38,299 nt of DNA from Jaapia argillacea MUCL 33604 (Eukaryota > Basidiomycota > Agaricomycetes > Jaapiales > Jaapiaceae), in contig KL197709.1 in assembly GCA_000697665.1 (NCBI GenBank), positions 316,598 through 354,896 of the forward strand. The letters are read 5' to 3'. Every line of letters starts with the position of its first letter. Position 1 is the first letter of the stretch. Made by a program: the position numbers and the translations under genes. The notes below the pieces were generated by a model, which was not told the origin of the DNA, made no database searches, and was given only the letters and a program-made list of their open reading frames with translations. Below are positions 21,945 to 33,037 of the stretch, piece after piece.

Positions 21945-22599
21945 TAGTGTTGATGGCAACCCCTTTGGGGGGCTGCCAGTTGCTGGCAAGCCGGCAACTG
22001 CCACTTTTGCCATTTGGCAAGGAGGTGGCAGGAAAAAACCTCGAATCAAATGGAATAAAAATAATGGTGGTTCAAATGCCTAAAGCTACAGCATCCTTCG
22101 AGTCCAATCCTGTTAGGAAACCCTCATATTGGCTAGAAAGTTTGGGAATGAAACTGACAACCATTGGTACATTGCCTTTGTGTACGGGTGCCTTGGAAGA
22201 AATCCTTGATTTACCTCTCATCAGCCACTCACTGACCTTGGACAGTTTACACTGCTTGATTTCTCTGTCAGATGTTAAAATACTCGAATGAAACAGAGCA
22301 ACCAGTTCAATTGCAAATGATGGGTTGGCCAAGAGATATTCTCACAGTTAGGGATTTTCTGAGTGTGGGAATCTTGCCAAGGGTGAAACCGAGTGGATTG
22401 GTGTGGTCAAAGGCCTATCATCCCAGAATCTGCCAGGATTTGTGGAGGATGGAGCATCTAACCCCCAATTTGTCCCCTCAGATGTTGTCGCCTATGGTAC
22501 CCTGCCACCCCCCTGCCAGCGCCCCCCTCCCTTGCCAGCCGGCATGCCAGCTGCTGGCAGCTGGCACGGCAGGGTGGCATGGCACTGCCAACAACACTA
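21945..22599 (+). mobile_element. hAT-like non-autonomous element X, copy 2 (655 bp, complete)
   Basis: The ends are TAGTGTTGATGGCA and TGCCAACAACACTA, imperfect terminal inverted repeats. Both subterminal zones are packed with TGCCA/TGGCA and small palindromes (GCCAGCTGCTGGCAGCTGGC near 22547). 21945-22473 is almost the same as the reverse complement of 1-529. The right flank is TATACGTG (22600-22607), the complement of CACGTATA in gypsy-1 RT. The left flank GGGTGGGG does not match it, so the two flanks come from different insertion events. The element codes for no complete transposase and would need one in trans. Confidence 0.8.
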
Positions 22600-22654
22600 T
22601 ATACGTGGATGAATTAGAGAATACAAATATGTCATCAAGGTATATGTGGATGAA
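22600..22654 (-). repeat. 41-bp tandem duplication in gypsy-1 RT at the X junction
   Basis: On the minus strand the 41-bp unit at 22654-22614 (starts TTCATCCACATATACC) covers the YLDDIFVFSN box. It is followed by the first 14 bp of a second unit (TTCATCCACGTATA, 22613-22600), at which X begins. The rest of the second unit lies at 530 onward. The unit length is not a multiple of three, so RT was already broken before X inserted. Confidence 0.7.
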
Positions 22655-23640
22655 TATTCCAATGAATTCACGAAATAAATGGGTCATGAATCGTTGGAAC
22701 GTAGTGGGAGCATTCGTATCCCCTTGCTGCATGACATGACTAACGTAGGTAGCATATATGGTGGCAAACACCATCTTCCATACGTCGTCGGGGTCTACCC
22801 TCATCTGCTCATAGGCATCGGACATATCAATCTTAGACCTGACCCTAGCTCAAGCCACATCGTGGCGTATTCATCTTGGTCAGGGAATGGAGTAACATCC
22901 TTGATGGTATTATCATTCCGTTTACGACAGTCAACCACTGTGCGAATGTTGGATGACTTGGGTTTAGTCAGCGTAAGCATAGGGGCGGCTTGGGGAACCG
23001 TGGCTTCCTCCCACCAACCAGCCTGTAAATATCGATTGATCTTTGCCCTCAGCTGTGGCTTAAGAGCCTCCGCGCATTGAGGCAGATGGTAAGCGTAGTG
23101 CTTATTCTCATCAATCAATGGGATTTTGTGGTTGATCTCCCTCAATGGAGGCAACTCCAGTGGGATAGTACCTAGTAGGTCTGCGCACTGCTCCATCCAC
23201 TTCTTTCTGAGCTTTTGACAAAGCTCGGGGTCGATGCAAAAGTTATCAGGCTCAGGGGGAATCTTCTTTGTGACGTCAGGATCTGTCAGAGGTCGATGAG
23301 AATTATAGGATTCTTTATTATTATTATTAGCATTAGCTGTAGATGATGAGGGGTGGACCCTCGTAGATTCTCCGTAAAAGAAACTTCCTGACACCTCTTC
23401 ATCGATCTGCCAGTTCAAGAAGTATTCATCGACTACTTCTTCCACCGTGGTCTTACGAGGTTTTGCAAGTGATGGTGGGTTGCTCGTGTCCTCGTTTCAT
23501 GACAACATTTTTGTCGGGAAGGAGTTGCGGGCCAGTATTTCAGCCTTTTCTTTCCTTGAGAGCACCTCCTCCATGGATAGTTCACGGGTGGAATGGAATG
23601 AGATTCCTGCATTGTCTCGTCGAAGGATTCTGTTTCCTCA
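22614..23640 (-). pseudogene. gypsy-1 reverse transcriptase, N-terminal part
   Basis: The frame of 23445-22801 carries the pre-RT and finger regions (LRAKINRYLQAGWWEEATVP ... NIRTVVDCRKRNDNT). A one-base frameshift near 22810-22825 leads into MSDAYEQMRVD, MQQGDTNAPTTFQRFM and the catalytic YLDD box, where X cuts the domain. The remainder of RT is at 538 on the plus strand. The protease lies upstream in the same frame. Confidence 0.93.
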
Positions 23641-24370
23641 AGGGCCCTCCCCCCCTTTAAACAGGGTAATTGGATTAGATCCCGATTTCAATATTCCATG
23701 TTTAAAGTCCATTGATATCCCCATTCGTCGCATGAAAGCCATCCCCAACACTGCGTCATAACGATCAATGTTCACAATATTGAAGTAATGATGGACGGTG
23801 TTAAGTCCAAACTGAATTTCCACCGTCGTACCAAATTGAATTGTAGACCTGCTGCCCACACATCCTAGTTGGAGTGGCACAGGTTCTTCCAATTTGGACA
23901 CTGGTATCTTCGCTATGGCAGCGAACCCAGGGCTCAACGAGTCTGTTATACTCCCTGAGTCAAGCAGGGCGAACACTGATACACCTTTGATATTCACGTA
24001 GCAGCACATAACCTCTTTGGCTGGGCGGCTAATGTTAGGTCGAGTTATTTTTGCATCAAGCTTCCTCAGCTGGGCCCAAGTAATGGTATCCAGTGTTTTA
24101 CCATTCGGTTTCATCGAGAACATGATTGGTGACAATCGACCATTCGAGGGCGAGGTTTCCTCATCAGACAAATCAGACACCTCCTGCAGGTCAGGTAGTC
24201 TGGACCATTGGTCATCCAACTCAGGATCCGAACCATCTATCCTCATAGCACTAAGCCTGACTGATCGAGCTAACCTTGAGTAGTCTGACCCATACCAGTT
24301 GTAGTAGTCTGACGGGCTCGAAGATTCATAAGAGGTGTTCAAGAACTCCTGCCTCAATGAGGAATGACCT
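23638..24370 (-). pseudogene. gypsy-1 aspartic protease
   Basis: It contains a retropepsin active-site motif, FALLDSGSITDSLSP (about 23930-23980), and the later DAVLGMAFMRRMGISMDF, the second conserved strand of Ty3/gypsy proteases. This piece is open for 239 codons. It lies in a different frame from gag, so gag and pol may have needed a frameshift, or an indel has occurred since. Its role was to cut the Gag-Pol polyprotein in the particle. Confidence 0.9.
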
Positions 24371-24611
24371 TGCTCACATTGACTGGCTCGTGAATCTTCG
24401 GAATCAGATTGATGACCTCGACAGTCACCTCTCCTGAATTCATTGGAGTCTGTTGGTTATGACATGTGATATCCAGTGATGTAGAGGTTACATGAGGACG
24501 GTTACCTGATGGTTGACCATTCCTTGAGTATACTCAGTCATCGCTAGGACATTTGTACCCTGAGGGGTGGTCGTCCCGCCTTGCCTCGTTCCCATATTTA
24601 TCATTCTTGCA

Positions 24612-27600
24612 TCAGTTGTCCTGTCCGCTGTGATACAATCGATGCTTTCCAGCCTCATAATATGACGAGGGTCGACCGTCCCTTCGACAGAATTCTCGAC
24701 TGTCCCTGTCATATTGAGCTGATCCACCCATCGCACCCTGCCAATGGTCTTGCAATTGCCCTGAAGAGTGTCGGTCATAATGCTCCCTCCGGTGTGTATC
24801 ACGATCTTCATATTCTTTAGCACGCTTTCCCGACGACAATTTATGGTCACCTCATTGTGATCCGCTGATGTGTTGCTGCTGTCTGAGGAACCGAAGGGAG
24901 GTTTCCATTTTGATGGCTTCTCGATACATGACTTCCGAAGGAGTGAACTCGGCGTTAACCCCACGGTTTTGCATAAGTAAACTCCTGATGCTCTCGGGAA
25001 GACCTGCCAAGAATTCTCTCCTGAAGGTGTAGTCATCCGGAGCCACCACCATCCGACCTGCGTTATGATCCAGGGTGTTATAAAAGGCAGCTACTTCGGT
25101 CTCAGAACTGTATTGGCAGTTGTAGAACTTATGTACCACCTTCTGGGCGGTGGCCTTGTGTAAGAATCGGATGTGCATGGCGCAAATGACCTTCTCAAAT
25201 GATAACTCGTGTTCGTCATATGACGGGGTGTCAATTTCATGGTTAAACCATGATAATGCCTCGTGGCGAAGAAATTGACTGAGGAAGTCAACTCGCATGC
25301 GATCGTAAAATTCACCAGTTAACCCTTGCATCGACATCCATCTCAATAGGAACTGCAGCCAGTTTTCGAACTTTTCAACATCGTCCTTGCCTTCCTAATT
25401 GTAGGGAGTTGGGGTCTTTAGTCCCTTAGGCAGGCAGTAGTCCTTTGGTTCATGATCCAATCGTTCTCGAATCATAACTCGAACTCACTGTAAGGATTCG
25501 GCTTTGTAGTCTGCAGCCTGGGTTACTACCGCAGTGGGATTAAGATATGAATAAAGAGGGGCCAAGTGAGTGTGGCTCATTTGATCGACTTGTGTATGAT
25601 GTGATATTGAACTAGCGCTACCCTCCTCGAATCTTAACTGAGTGACTTGTGGGGCAGTAGTGTGAGGGTCGTTACCCTCAGCTGGCTCCCCCGCCTCTTC
25701 GTCACCATTGGTACTCTCATCTTTGTTTGGAGGTGGGTCTCCACCTGGGGGAGGTCCTCCGCCTCCACCATCAGGGGGTCCTCCACCTCCACCATGAGGA
25801 GATCCTCCTCCTCCACCTGATGGAGGCCCTCCGCCTCTCCTCGGATCCCCAGCACCACTAGGGGGTCCTCTTCCACTGCTGCCATTGCTTCCACTACCAC
25901 CACTGGGTGGGTTACCTCTGTTTGCACGAGGCACCTCCCTTCTATTCAAATGTCCTGAACTCCAACTGTTTCCTCCTCTGTTTGAAGGTAGAGGAGTCAG
26001 ACCTCGATCTCATGGCAATCTCATGTCGCTCAATCTGCTGTGATGAGGGGGAGGTACTCTATTTCCCCCTTCATCCCGTCGATGTGGTTCGTCAGCCCTC
26101 CTACTTGGTTCGCTGTCATTATGACTTGACCCAGGGGGAGACAGAGCTGGAGGGGCTCTTCCTCATCCTTGTCCTCCCCCTCATCCACGTCCATGACCTC
26201 CCCTGTGCGCTGTCCTATGAGGTCCAATGATTGGACTTCGTGGTCGCGAGGGAGGATGAACAATCATCAATCCTGACAGATCTAAGTGGCCGTATGGTTC
26301 CCCATGTTTGCTAGGGGGGTGTAATGGTGAAGGTGCATTAGACTGCCCCATTGGCATCTGACAGCCGGTTTCACCTTCCCTGTCATAGCCTGTGTCTGTG
26401 GCTACAGGAGCATTGTGCCTAGATGTGTGACGACTCATAGGATTAGGGGCAATGCCCACATAAGGGTCATGGATTATAACATTTTTGTATTTAGAGGATA
26501 GGTGCGGGGGTTCTTCAATAGGCTGATTAGCCCTCGTAGTTCTAACTTCGACTGGCAGGACTGGTATACGAGACACCGTCCCAATGCTATTGCTGAGTGG
26601 ATCCTTGCTTGTACGAGGTGCGACTGCCTCTCGGCCACTGTATGGGGTCAAATGAGCGTTAGCCATTCTTTTGAACACATGCTGACATCGTTCTTACACG
26701 GAGTTGGTTTCGTCAGCTCGACGCTGACCTCCCAAATGAGAAATAGACATTAATATATTAGGGTCATCTGACCCTACCACACGATGGGGGGTTTGAGGCA
26801 CCACGGTGGTACCTCTCGCCCCAACCGTAGTTCGGTCAAACAAAAACGGTCTAGCAGATGAACTACCTGTTCTCGAGGAGACCCTTGACGTGGGTCTCTC
26901 CAGGACAGACACAAAACTAGGGATGCAGGAGGGTACAAAGTTGTACCCTCAACCACTGCCGGTAGCAGACGAGAATACACTGGACATGTTATTCTGACCC
27001 GTCATGACTTGTTTGGCATTCCCAAGTTGAGTCTTGAAGAAATGATCAGCCGATTTCATGTCCCTTGCCATCTCGGCCGCCCTGGCCTGTAAGTCGGCAT
27101 GCAGCTTGTTGCTGGCAGCCATCGAATCAGCCAATGCCTGGTTAAACTCGGTAAGGTCCTTGTTAGCTTGGTCCCACCACTCTCACGACCAGCTTTTCAG
27201 CATAGCAATCACAACAAGACTGGCTTCTACATTAGTCTCAACTGATAGTGGTCGATAGGACGATGTCGAGTCACTGGGTAGCATTGACAACGTGGTGCTC
27301 ATGGTGGGCCGTCGTGGGTCCACTAGCATTGACACCCCCAGAGAAGGACCCCTTCCAAATGGCTCAGGTCCAAAGACATTAGAAGGGTGCTCACCAAAGG
27401 ACCCTCAAGCTCCTCCTTCAGGGAGCGCAGCGCTGTGATTGCCCTGGGGCATGACCAATTTGTCTCCCTCATCCTCAGACTTGACCTCACCCAACTCTAA
27501 GGCTGCCGCGGTGGCATTGACTTCGATTGACGAACTAGCGGTCATGTCTGGAGGAGGTATCCCCACCTCAGCGTCAGTTCGTCCTGGGAGTGGTGAGCCG

Positions 27601-27770
27601 GTTCCATCAGGTAGCGGGTCGATTGGGGCGGTAGTATGTCGCACGTTATCGCCAGGATCAGGGGGCTCAGAGGCTCACGGTGAAGTGACACGGTCAGCGT
27701 CAACAACAGGTGAAGGGATGACCACCCTTTTGGCATTCAATCGGCCCTTCTTCTTGTTTTTGCCAGACAT
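24612..27770 (-). pseudogene. gypsy-1 gag
   Basis: The ATG at 27770 starts MSGKNKKKGRLNAKRV. Seven open stretches down to 24612 lie in this one frame, so gag was about 1,050 residues, unusually long. A disordered N-terminal region and a helical stretch (about 26950-27134) come first. A Gly/Pro repeat region follows (25485-25949, runs of GGGG with PP). The capsid domain is at 24852-25346 (RVDFLSQFLRHEALSWFNHE ... REFLAGLPESIRSLL). A basic His/Arg-rich tail follows, without a clear CCHC knuckle. Gag would form the virus-like particle and bind RNA. Several stops break the frame. Confidence 0.85.
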
Positions 27771-27845
27771 AGTGCTGTCCTGCTTTTGCTATAAGTCGCG
27801 AAAAGCTGTAGGGGTTCAAAATAAAAATTTCCAGGTTCAAAAAGG

Positions 27846-28102
27846 TGTAAAGCGCCTTATCTGTCCTCTTGAGGTCATGCTAGTAGAACCGTAACCCTTC
27901 TTATAGAGATGGGCAGTAACTAGCATGAGAATACAAGAGAGCAAGACAAAGGCGAGTGAGACGATAGAGTGAACACAGCACAAGATAATCTGCCAGAAGG
28001 GAAGTCGCGCCAGTGACAAACAAGGTCTCAATCATGACAACAAACAACAACAAACTCAGCCACCAGTCCTGCAACCATCCATGAAGGACCTGAGTCCTTA
28101 CA
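27846..28102 (-). repeat. gypsy-1 5' LTR (257 bp)
   Basis: It runs TGTAAGGACT to GCGCTTTACA on the minus strand and is the partner of 5496-5780. It lacks the 28-bp duplication found there. I could not match the 18 bases after it (27845 downward) to a particular tRNA primer. Confidence 0.93.
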
Positions 28103-28720
28103 TCAGTACTCTAAACTGAAAAGTGAAAGAAAGTCATAGATCGAAACTAAAAGCATGTTCACTGGAACACTAAGAAAGCACAGCAATACAAAGCGGACTA
28201 AGAACAAGCACTTTAAGTAAATCAAGCGAGACAAAAGAGAATCACTAATCGTAAGTTGAGAAAGCACACGAAACATCGTAGAAAGTACCTTGGAATTCCC
28301 GAGGGTCACTAACGTCGTCGGGAGAAAGAACAAAACTAGTCATCGAGAACATTGGAAAGTCGTGAGCGTCAGAGTCGTGAACATTGTCGTAAGAACCACA
28401 GAATATCACTCGGGAGGCCGGATAGGGCAGAAAGAACTTGTATTCCAAAGCAAATAGTACAGGATTATATACTAGATAATATGTCATACTGAAATTCATC
28501 TAAGTCCTACATTCTACTCCCTAGCCCTAGCTATCTGAGTGCCTTACAAGTCTGTGAATGAGTATGAATGAGTCGGATGGAGACGGAGTCAGGAAGAGCA
28601 AGCGCGAGTGAATCCACATAAGATTGTGATCGATGAAAGGTCTCTGAGATCGTGAATAGTCAATAGTGAGCGTAAGAGTTGATATGAGTGAAGATATTGG
28701 ACGTGAACAGACACAGTCGA
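28103..28720 (-). other. flank of gypsy-1: possible 5' part of the interrupted LTR
   Basis: No gene is seen. Read on the minus strand it is pyrimidine-rich with short frames and a TATA-like TATATAAT near 28465. If gypsy-1 is excised and the inversion undone, this stretch joins 5786-6031 across one ACTGA. The joined piece would be an LTR-like sequence ending in CCCCACA, the same family as 28721-30547. Similarity to that LTR outside the last 80 bp is weak by eye. Confidence 0.35.
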
Positions 28721-30547
28721 TGTGGGGAACCCAATCCGCCTACTAACGGAATCGCGCCATTATACCATTTCAACCGTAACTCCATCAGGTTGAGCAGACA
28801 GCATCCCTCTCTTCAGATCGAGTCGAACTTACTAGTTCCATATGGTTTCGGACCTGACATCCCATTCCCTCACTCCTGACAACCACACGGCACTCAGTCC
28901 CATCCCAAACGAAACTCGACTCTCAGTAATTTGCTCCCTCGTCGTTCCGAACTCGGAAATATCCAAACGTCCGAAGGCACGCCCAATTCTCCTAACGATT
29001 CGATCGTATTCCGGATAACGTCGGATTTTCCTATCCGCTCCAACTCCGAGATTCCTCCTGAGACCAGATGTCCACCATTTCGCCTCCACGTTGCTCAGTA
29101 TCGGGATTTCCGATATTCTACGGTTAGGACTGTATTCGACCCGACGATACGATTCCGATGCACCCGATGCAAACGTTCATAGGAGTCCGGAACATCGGAA
29201 TTCAACTCAAGACTAGTTGTTCACCATCTCGCCTCCACATCATTCAGTATCGGGAATTCCGACGTTATCAAGTTAGGAACGTATTCGTCCCGACGATACA
29301 ACTCTGACGCACCCGATGCGAACGTTTCTAGGACTCCGAGACACCCGATTCGACTCAGATCTCCTCCTTCACCACCTTGGACTTACGACCTTGCACGTCT
29401 CTGGAACCTCGACAATCTTATCAGGAAGTTCTTTATCTCGATGATCCGAGTCCCCAATACACTGCCACAACACGTTCCGATGATCCAATACTCCAGGATC
29501 TACAAAACACTTACATCACTCTCCACACCATCGCTTATCGACTTCTCCACCTCATGTCTGTGCTCTTGCGCTGAGTCCTCGATCAGGAAGATACTCGCTT
29601 TAGGTTTCCGAGATTAACTACTATAGATCCTGCTCATCCCGAGGCTTCTGTGCACTTCCTCTTTCGGTCCGATACGCCTCCAATAGGACTTCACTCGCTT
29701 CCAAGGAATACTCAGTATGTTTTACCTCAGTTACTTGACTTCCAACTTGTCCCCCTCTTTTGTTGTGCACTCTCTCACTTGAATCACACTCATGTTGTCC
29801 CGAATTCACTATTCCCTTTATCCTTTCCTATTCCGTAGCTACCTCATGTACTTAGATATAAAAACATGTCTGTAGCTACTTTCCCAAGAACAATCTTTCA
29901 TGATCTCTCTCATCCGGAGTTGCTCTCGGATATCGTTCACCCTCGCGCTCTCAATCTAAGCTTGTCTTTGTGTCGCTCTCTAGTGTCCCCCTCGGAATCT
30001 AACTGTCTCAGGCTTCGGACTTCTTTGTCTTCAGGATTTCCAGTTTTCTTACTTTCGACTTGTGTTGACGTTTCCCGACCTTCATGTTCTATCTCGACGC
30101 TTTCTTTTCGATTCATTCCGATCTTATTTCGTTCCGATTAGTGTTTTCCTTTCGTTCCTATCCCGACGTATTAGTTTCAGTTCGTTTCGATTCGATTTCT
30201 TCGTTTTCCTTTCGTTTTAGTTTGTTTTCATCACACGTCTTACAGTTAGTTTCGTCGTATCGCGTCCTTAGATTTCCGAGCAGTCCGACCCGATTCCCGA
30301 CGTTTCGGACACCTGCACAAGTACTCGCCATAGCGCACCCTCCCCTCGGGATTACTCCTCCACTATCACTGTGTCAAGTCGAGTTTCCCTTTGTGTTCCG
30401 ATTACTGGACACATCGTTTCCGGACCCTACCTAGTCTGTCCTACATATTCCCGCATCCCGAAACACTGATCCCTCCCGTTCTTCGATTTCTATCTGAAGA
30501 CGAACCACCTATCTCTCTCGGACCTCACGCACCCCAAGTACCCCACA
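28721..30547 (+). repeat. long LTR (1.83 kb) with TGTGGGG ... CCCCACA ends
   Basis: It starts TGTGGGGAAC and ends AAGTACCCCACA, a perfect 7-bp terminal inverted repeat with TG...CA ends. The 3' 75-80 bp recur at 5951-6031 with the same sharp end. A TATAAAAA box at 29857-29864 is followed by several hundred bases of CT-rich, CpG-rich sequence (TTCGTTTCGATTCG), like an LTR promoter with transcribed leader. Its rich CpG content contrasts with the decayed relics around it, so it may be younger. The flanking 5-mers (GTCGA before, TCGAG after) do not match, so it is more likely a 5' LTR followed by internal sequence than a solo LTR. Confidence 0.55.
29062..29359 (+). repeat. two 149-bp direct repeats inside the long LTR
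   Basis: CGCCTCCAC occurs at 29081 and 29230, and the surrounding 149-bp units align along their length, sharing TCAGTATCGGGA, ATTCGACCCGACGATAC-like and CACCCGATGC segments. They lie upstream of the TATA box, where LTR enhancers often form tandem repeats. Confidence 0.75.
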
Positions 30548-31163
30548 TCGAGCAAAAGAAAGGAGATCGGTACTAGTGCAAGTAGGGTGATTTCGTTCAG
30601 GTCGCACTGGAAGTGAGAGATTCCAAGGTGAATCCTATCGAGTAGTTCAAATGTGCCTTTTGATTCGTACTCCGTGGGTGATTCTGTGATGACAGAGTGG
30701 GCCTGGGTGAGCATGTCTTGTTGATATGTAATCGAGATTGCAGATGGATGAGGTCGAGCATGCAAGGTCCTAGGAGTTCTGGATTGTTCCAGCGAATAGG
30801 GAACATGAGATGTTTTAGCCCAGTATCGAAGTCTTCAAGTGTTGAGTCATGTATGAGGATCGTTAGGTATCCCAAAGATCATTAGTTTAAGGGGGCGATA
30901 GGGGTTCTGAAGCACTAGTATCTGACATGTTCAAGAGGGTTTGACACAGAGTTGATCATGATGTATTGCTGAAGAACCATCCAATCCGTGATCTAAGATG
31001 TCCAAGTGTCCTCGGCATCACAAGATCTCCAGATCTGACGTGTACTTCGTGATGTGTTGTTAGCTTGTTCTCATAGATCATGGTTGTAGCATGTATTCCT
31101 CGATCCGTGATCCATTTCTGAACTTCCTATTTTGTCTTACCTATTCAGATCTCTGTCTTATCT
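30548..31163. other. no gene recognised (leader or internal region of the long-LTR element)
   Basis: The stretch directly follows the LTR end and starts TCGAGCAAAAGAAAGG. A minus-strand frame at 30597-30875 (92 codons) is open but has no recognised domain. I see no tRNA-complementary primer site that I can name. Confidence 0.35.
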
Positions 31164-31589
31164 ATGGCTTCAGTATCTTCAGAAATCCTGATACAAACAT
31201 TCTCGGACCTCGAATTGAGTCTTGCAGGGACAGGTAAGCCCAATATCGCGAGGCGTTCGTTGATCTCGTGTAATTGGTGTGTTCCATTGATAGGCAAATT
31301 GATCTTCCCACAACACGAACTCCTCGACTCGACTCGACTCATGAAAGTCCCATTCAAGGGGCCAACCATAGGCATCTTCATGCAGTGGCAACACGAAGCA
31401 ATTGAACTGCTCACGAAGATTGCTTGCGACGAATCCTACATCTGGAATCGAGGAATGGACGCCGATGACTCATCCGAGTACGTTAAGTACCTCGAAAACT
31501 TTATCCAACAAGTCAGCATTAAGATGTTTGAATTGAAGGGGATCGCAAGCCTGTGGGACGCTGAGTGGGGACGATTGAAGCACAAGTGA
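31164..31589 (+). CDS. hypothetical protein, 141 aa
   Basis: The ATG at 31164 is preceded by a pyrimidine-rich leader (GTCTTATCT) and the frame is open to TGA at 31587. The product begins MASVSSEILIQTFSDLELSL and is acidic and mostly helical in character, with several Trp in the second half (FMQWQHEAIELL, ESYIWNRGMD). There is no signal peptide or membrane segment. I do not recognise it. It has no internal stop, unlike most relics here, and lies between the long LTR and the gypsy-3 relic on the same strand. It may be a small accessory or gag-like ORF of that element, or chance. Confidence 0.45.
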   Translation: MASVSSEILIQTFSDLELSLAGTGKPNIARRSLISCNWCVPLIGKLIFPQHELLDSTRLMKVPFKGPTIGIFMQWQHEAIELLTKIACDESYIWNRGMDADDSSEYVKYLENFIQQVSIKMFELKGIASLWDAEWGRLKHK

Positions 31590-32349
31590 GAGGATGATCT
31601 TGCCGTCCAATGTGCGACTGCTCAGTACTGGGCTGAGATGGGTCCAAATGGACTGCACCCTTGTGAGGTTTCCTAATTTTATCATCTCCATTTTCTTTCC
31701 CCCTTCATTATCAATTCATCAGCATCTTATTGACCTCACCACTGCCACTTTCTGACCACCCATGCCTATTACTTTCCCTGCCTTGATTCTGTTCGCTTTG
31801 CCCACTCTCGGGCCTCAATATTATATCCAAATTCTGATAACCCTCGACATCTCCTATCCAACTCCTCTCACCATTCGTCTCAATTTCATCTTCGACTCTG
31901 ACTCAATCGCTCTCTCGACAAAAGTCGCTCCTGTACACCATGGCATCTTTCTCTCATTCTCTGCTTTCACCCCCTCTTATGCATTCGGGGCATGGACATA
32001 TCCTTCCCCATCCTATTTCCTCATCTCCACATCGTTTATCTTTGCCTCATTGCATTCACCAATGGACTTTCATGTGCTTCCTTCCCCGTTATTTATTATT
32101 TGCTTTTTTTTTCGAATTTTGACCAGTATTGTTGACAGACATTTGTAACCCCTCTTCCTCTTCTGTATTTATTGATTCTTTGCATTCTAATGGACTTCCC
32201 CTTTCGCTTTCTAACCCTATGTATCCTCCCCCTTTCATCTTTCATGCATTCCTATGGACCTTATCCCTAGTTTTAGTTCTATTTATTTGCTTTTTCCCTA
32301 TTTATACGGACACACATCGCCATAGCACTTACCCACTTCATTCCTGACC
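31590..32349 (+). other. pyrimidine-rich stretch with TGCATTC-x-ATGGAC repeats, no gene
   Basis: The sequence is dominated by C and T on the plus strand. TGCATTC followed by ATGGAC recurs at 32051, 32181 and 32245, each followed by a CCTT/TTTATT-rich tail, a degenerate tandem repeat. The long plus frames at 31762-32148 and 31940-32122 code for Leu/Pro/Phe-rich peptides because of the base bias and are not convincing genes. It may be the leader of gypsy-3. Confidence 0.4.
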
Positions 32350-33037
32350 ATGTATTACTACCCACAAGTCGCTCCTGCAATGTCAAGTGCTGTTCCAGAA
32401 TTTTGGAGTGACTGTACATCTCATTACAGTCCAAACTTACCCTTCTATCAAGAACCCTACTTCCGACCCTCTATCTCATTCCCTTCGACAAGAACCACAC
32501 AATCTTTGTGGCATTAAATACAAGTCTATGGACTTAGAGCTGATGAATCAAACACAGGAATCCAGCCTAAGAATTCGGAAATATAATATCTTGGAGAGTA
32601 GCTCTTGAAAGTGTGGGGCGGACAGCGATGACTCAGACTTGAGCCCCCAACCACAGATACTTACAGAGCTCTTTTGGGAGACACTGAACTTCATCGACTC
32701 AGCAAAAGAGAGAGAGAGAATAGTAGAAACAGGAAGAGAGTTTTACTATGAATCAAACCAGAGTTTGCTGAGTGTATTTATGCAGGAACAAAGTCAATAG
32801 AATATCGAAGTCACCTTTTTGCAGAAGGAGACCGAATCTGGTTATATGAAGGAACCTATCAACAACTAGTCTCTGAGAGCTTCATTGTCGGACTTCGGTT
32901 ATCACATCACATGCACCAATTGGCTATCAAAACCGATCCTCGGCTCAAGCCTAAAGTCTAACTGGGACATGGAGATTCCCCAGCGATTTACTGTATGCTC
33001 CAATAAATGGAGAAGTCATATCAGCTGTGAATGACCA

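Larger units (their letters stand above)
22600..28102 (-). mobile_element. Ty3/gypsy chromovirus gypsy-1, 5' half
   Basis: Read on the minus strand it has the 5' LTR at 28102-27846, a leader, a gag start at 27770, a long gag, protease and RT up to the YLDD box, then X. It complements the 3' half at 530-5780 with no overlap beyond the short junction duplication. Outside the LTR is ACTGA (28103-28107 on the minus strand), identical to the 5 bp after the 3' LTR. Confidence 0.92.

Noticed and set aside
25700-25900. CRISPR-like or minisatellite array at GGAGGTCCTCCGCC repeats
   Set aside because: It is a Gly/Pro codon repeat inside the gypsy-1 gag frame.
530-28102. Two independent truncated gypsy insertions
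   Set aside because: The halves are complementary at the same RT codons, and the LTR flanks share ACTGA, which independent events would not produce.
28103-28720. LTR of gypsy-3
   Set aside because: It reads on the opposite strand and has no TG...CA ends matching anything near gypsy-3.
29866-30434. Phe/Ser/Arg-rich plus-strand ORFs
   Set aside because: They lie in the CT-rich LTR leader downstream of the TATA box and read TTCGTTTCG-type simple sequence.
31762-32148. 128-codon hydrophobic ORF
   Set aside because: The composition follows the pyrimidine bias of the stretch and no domain or homologue is recognised.
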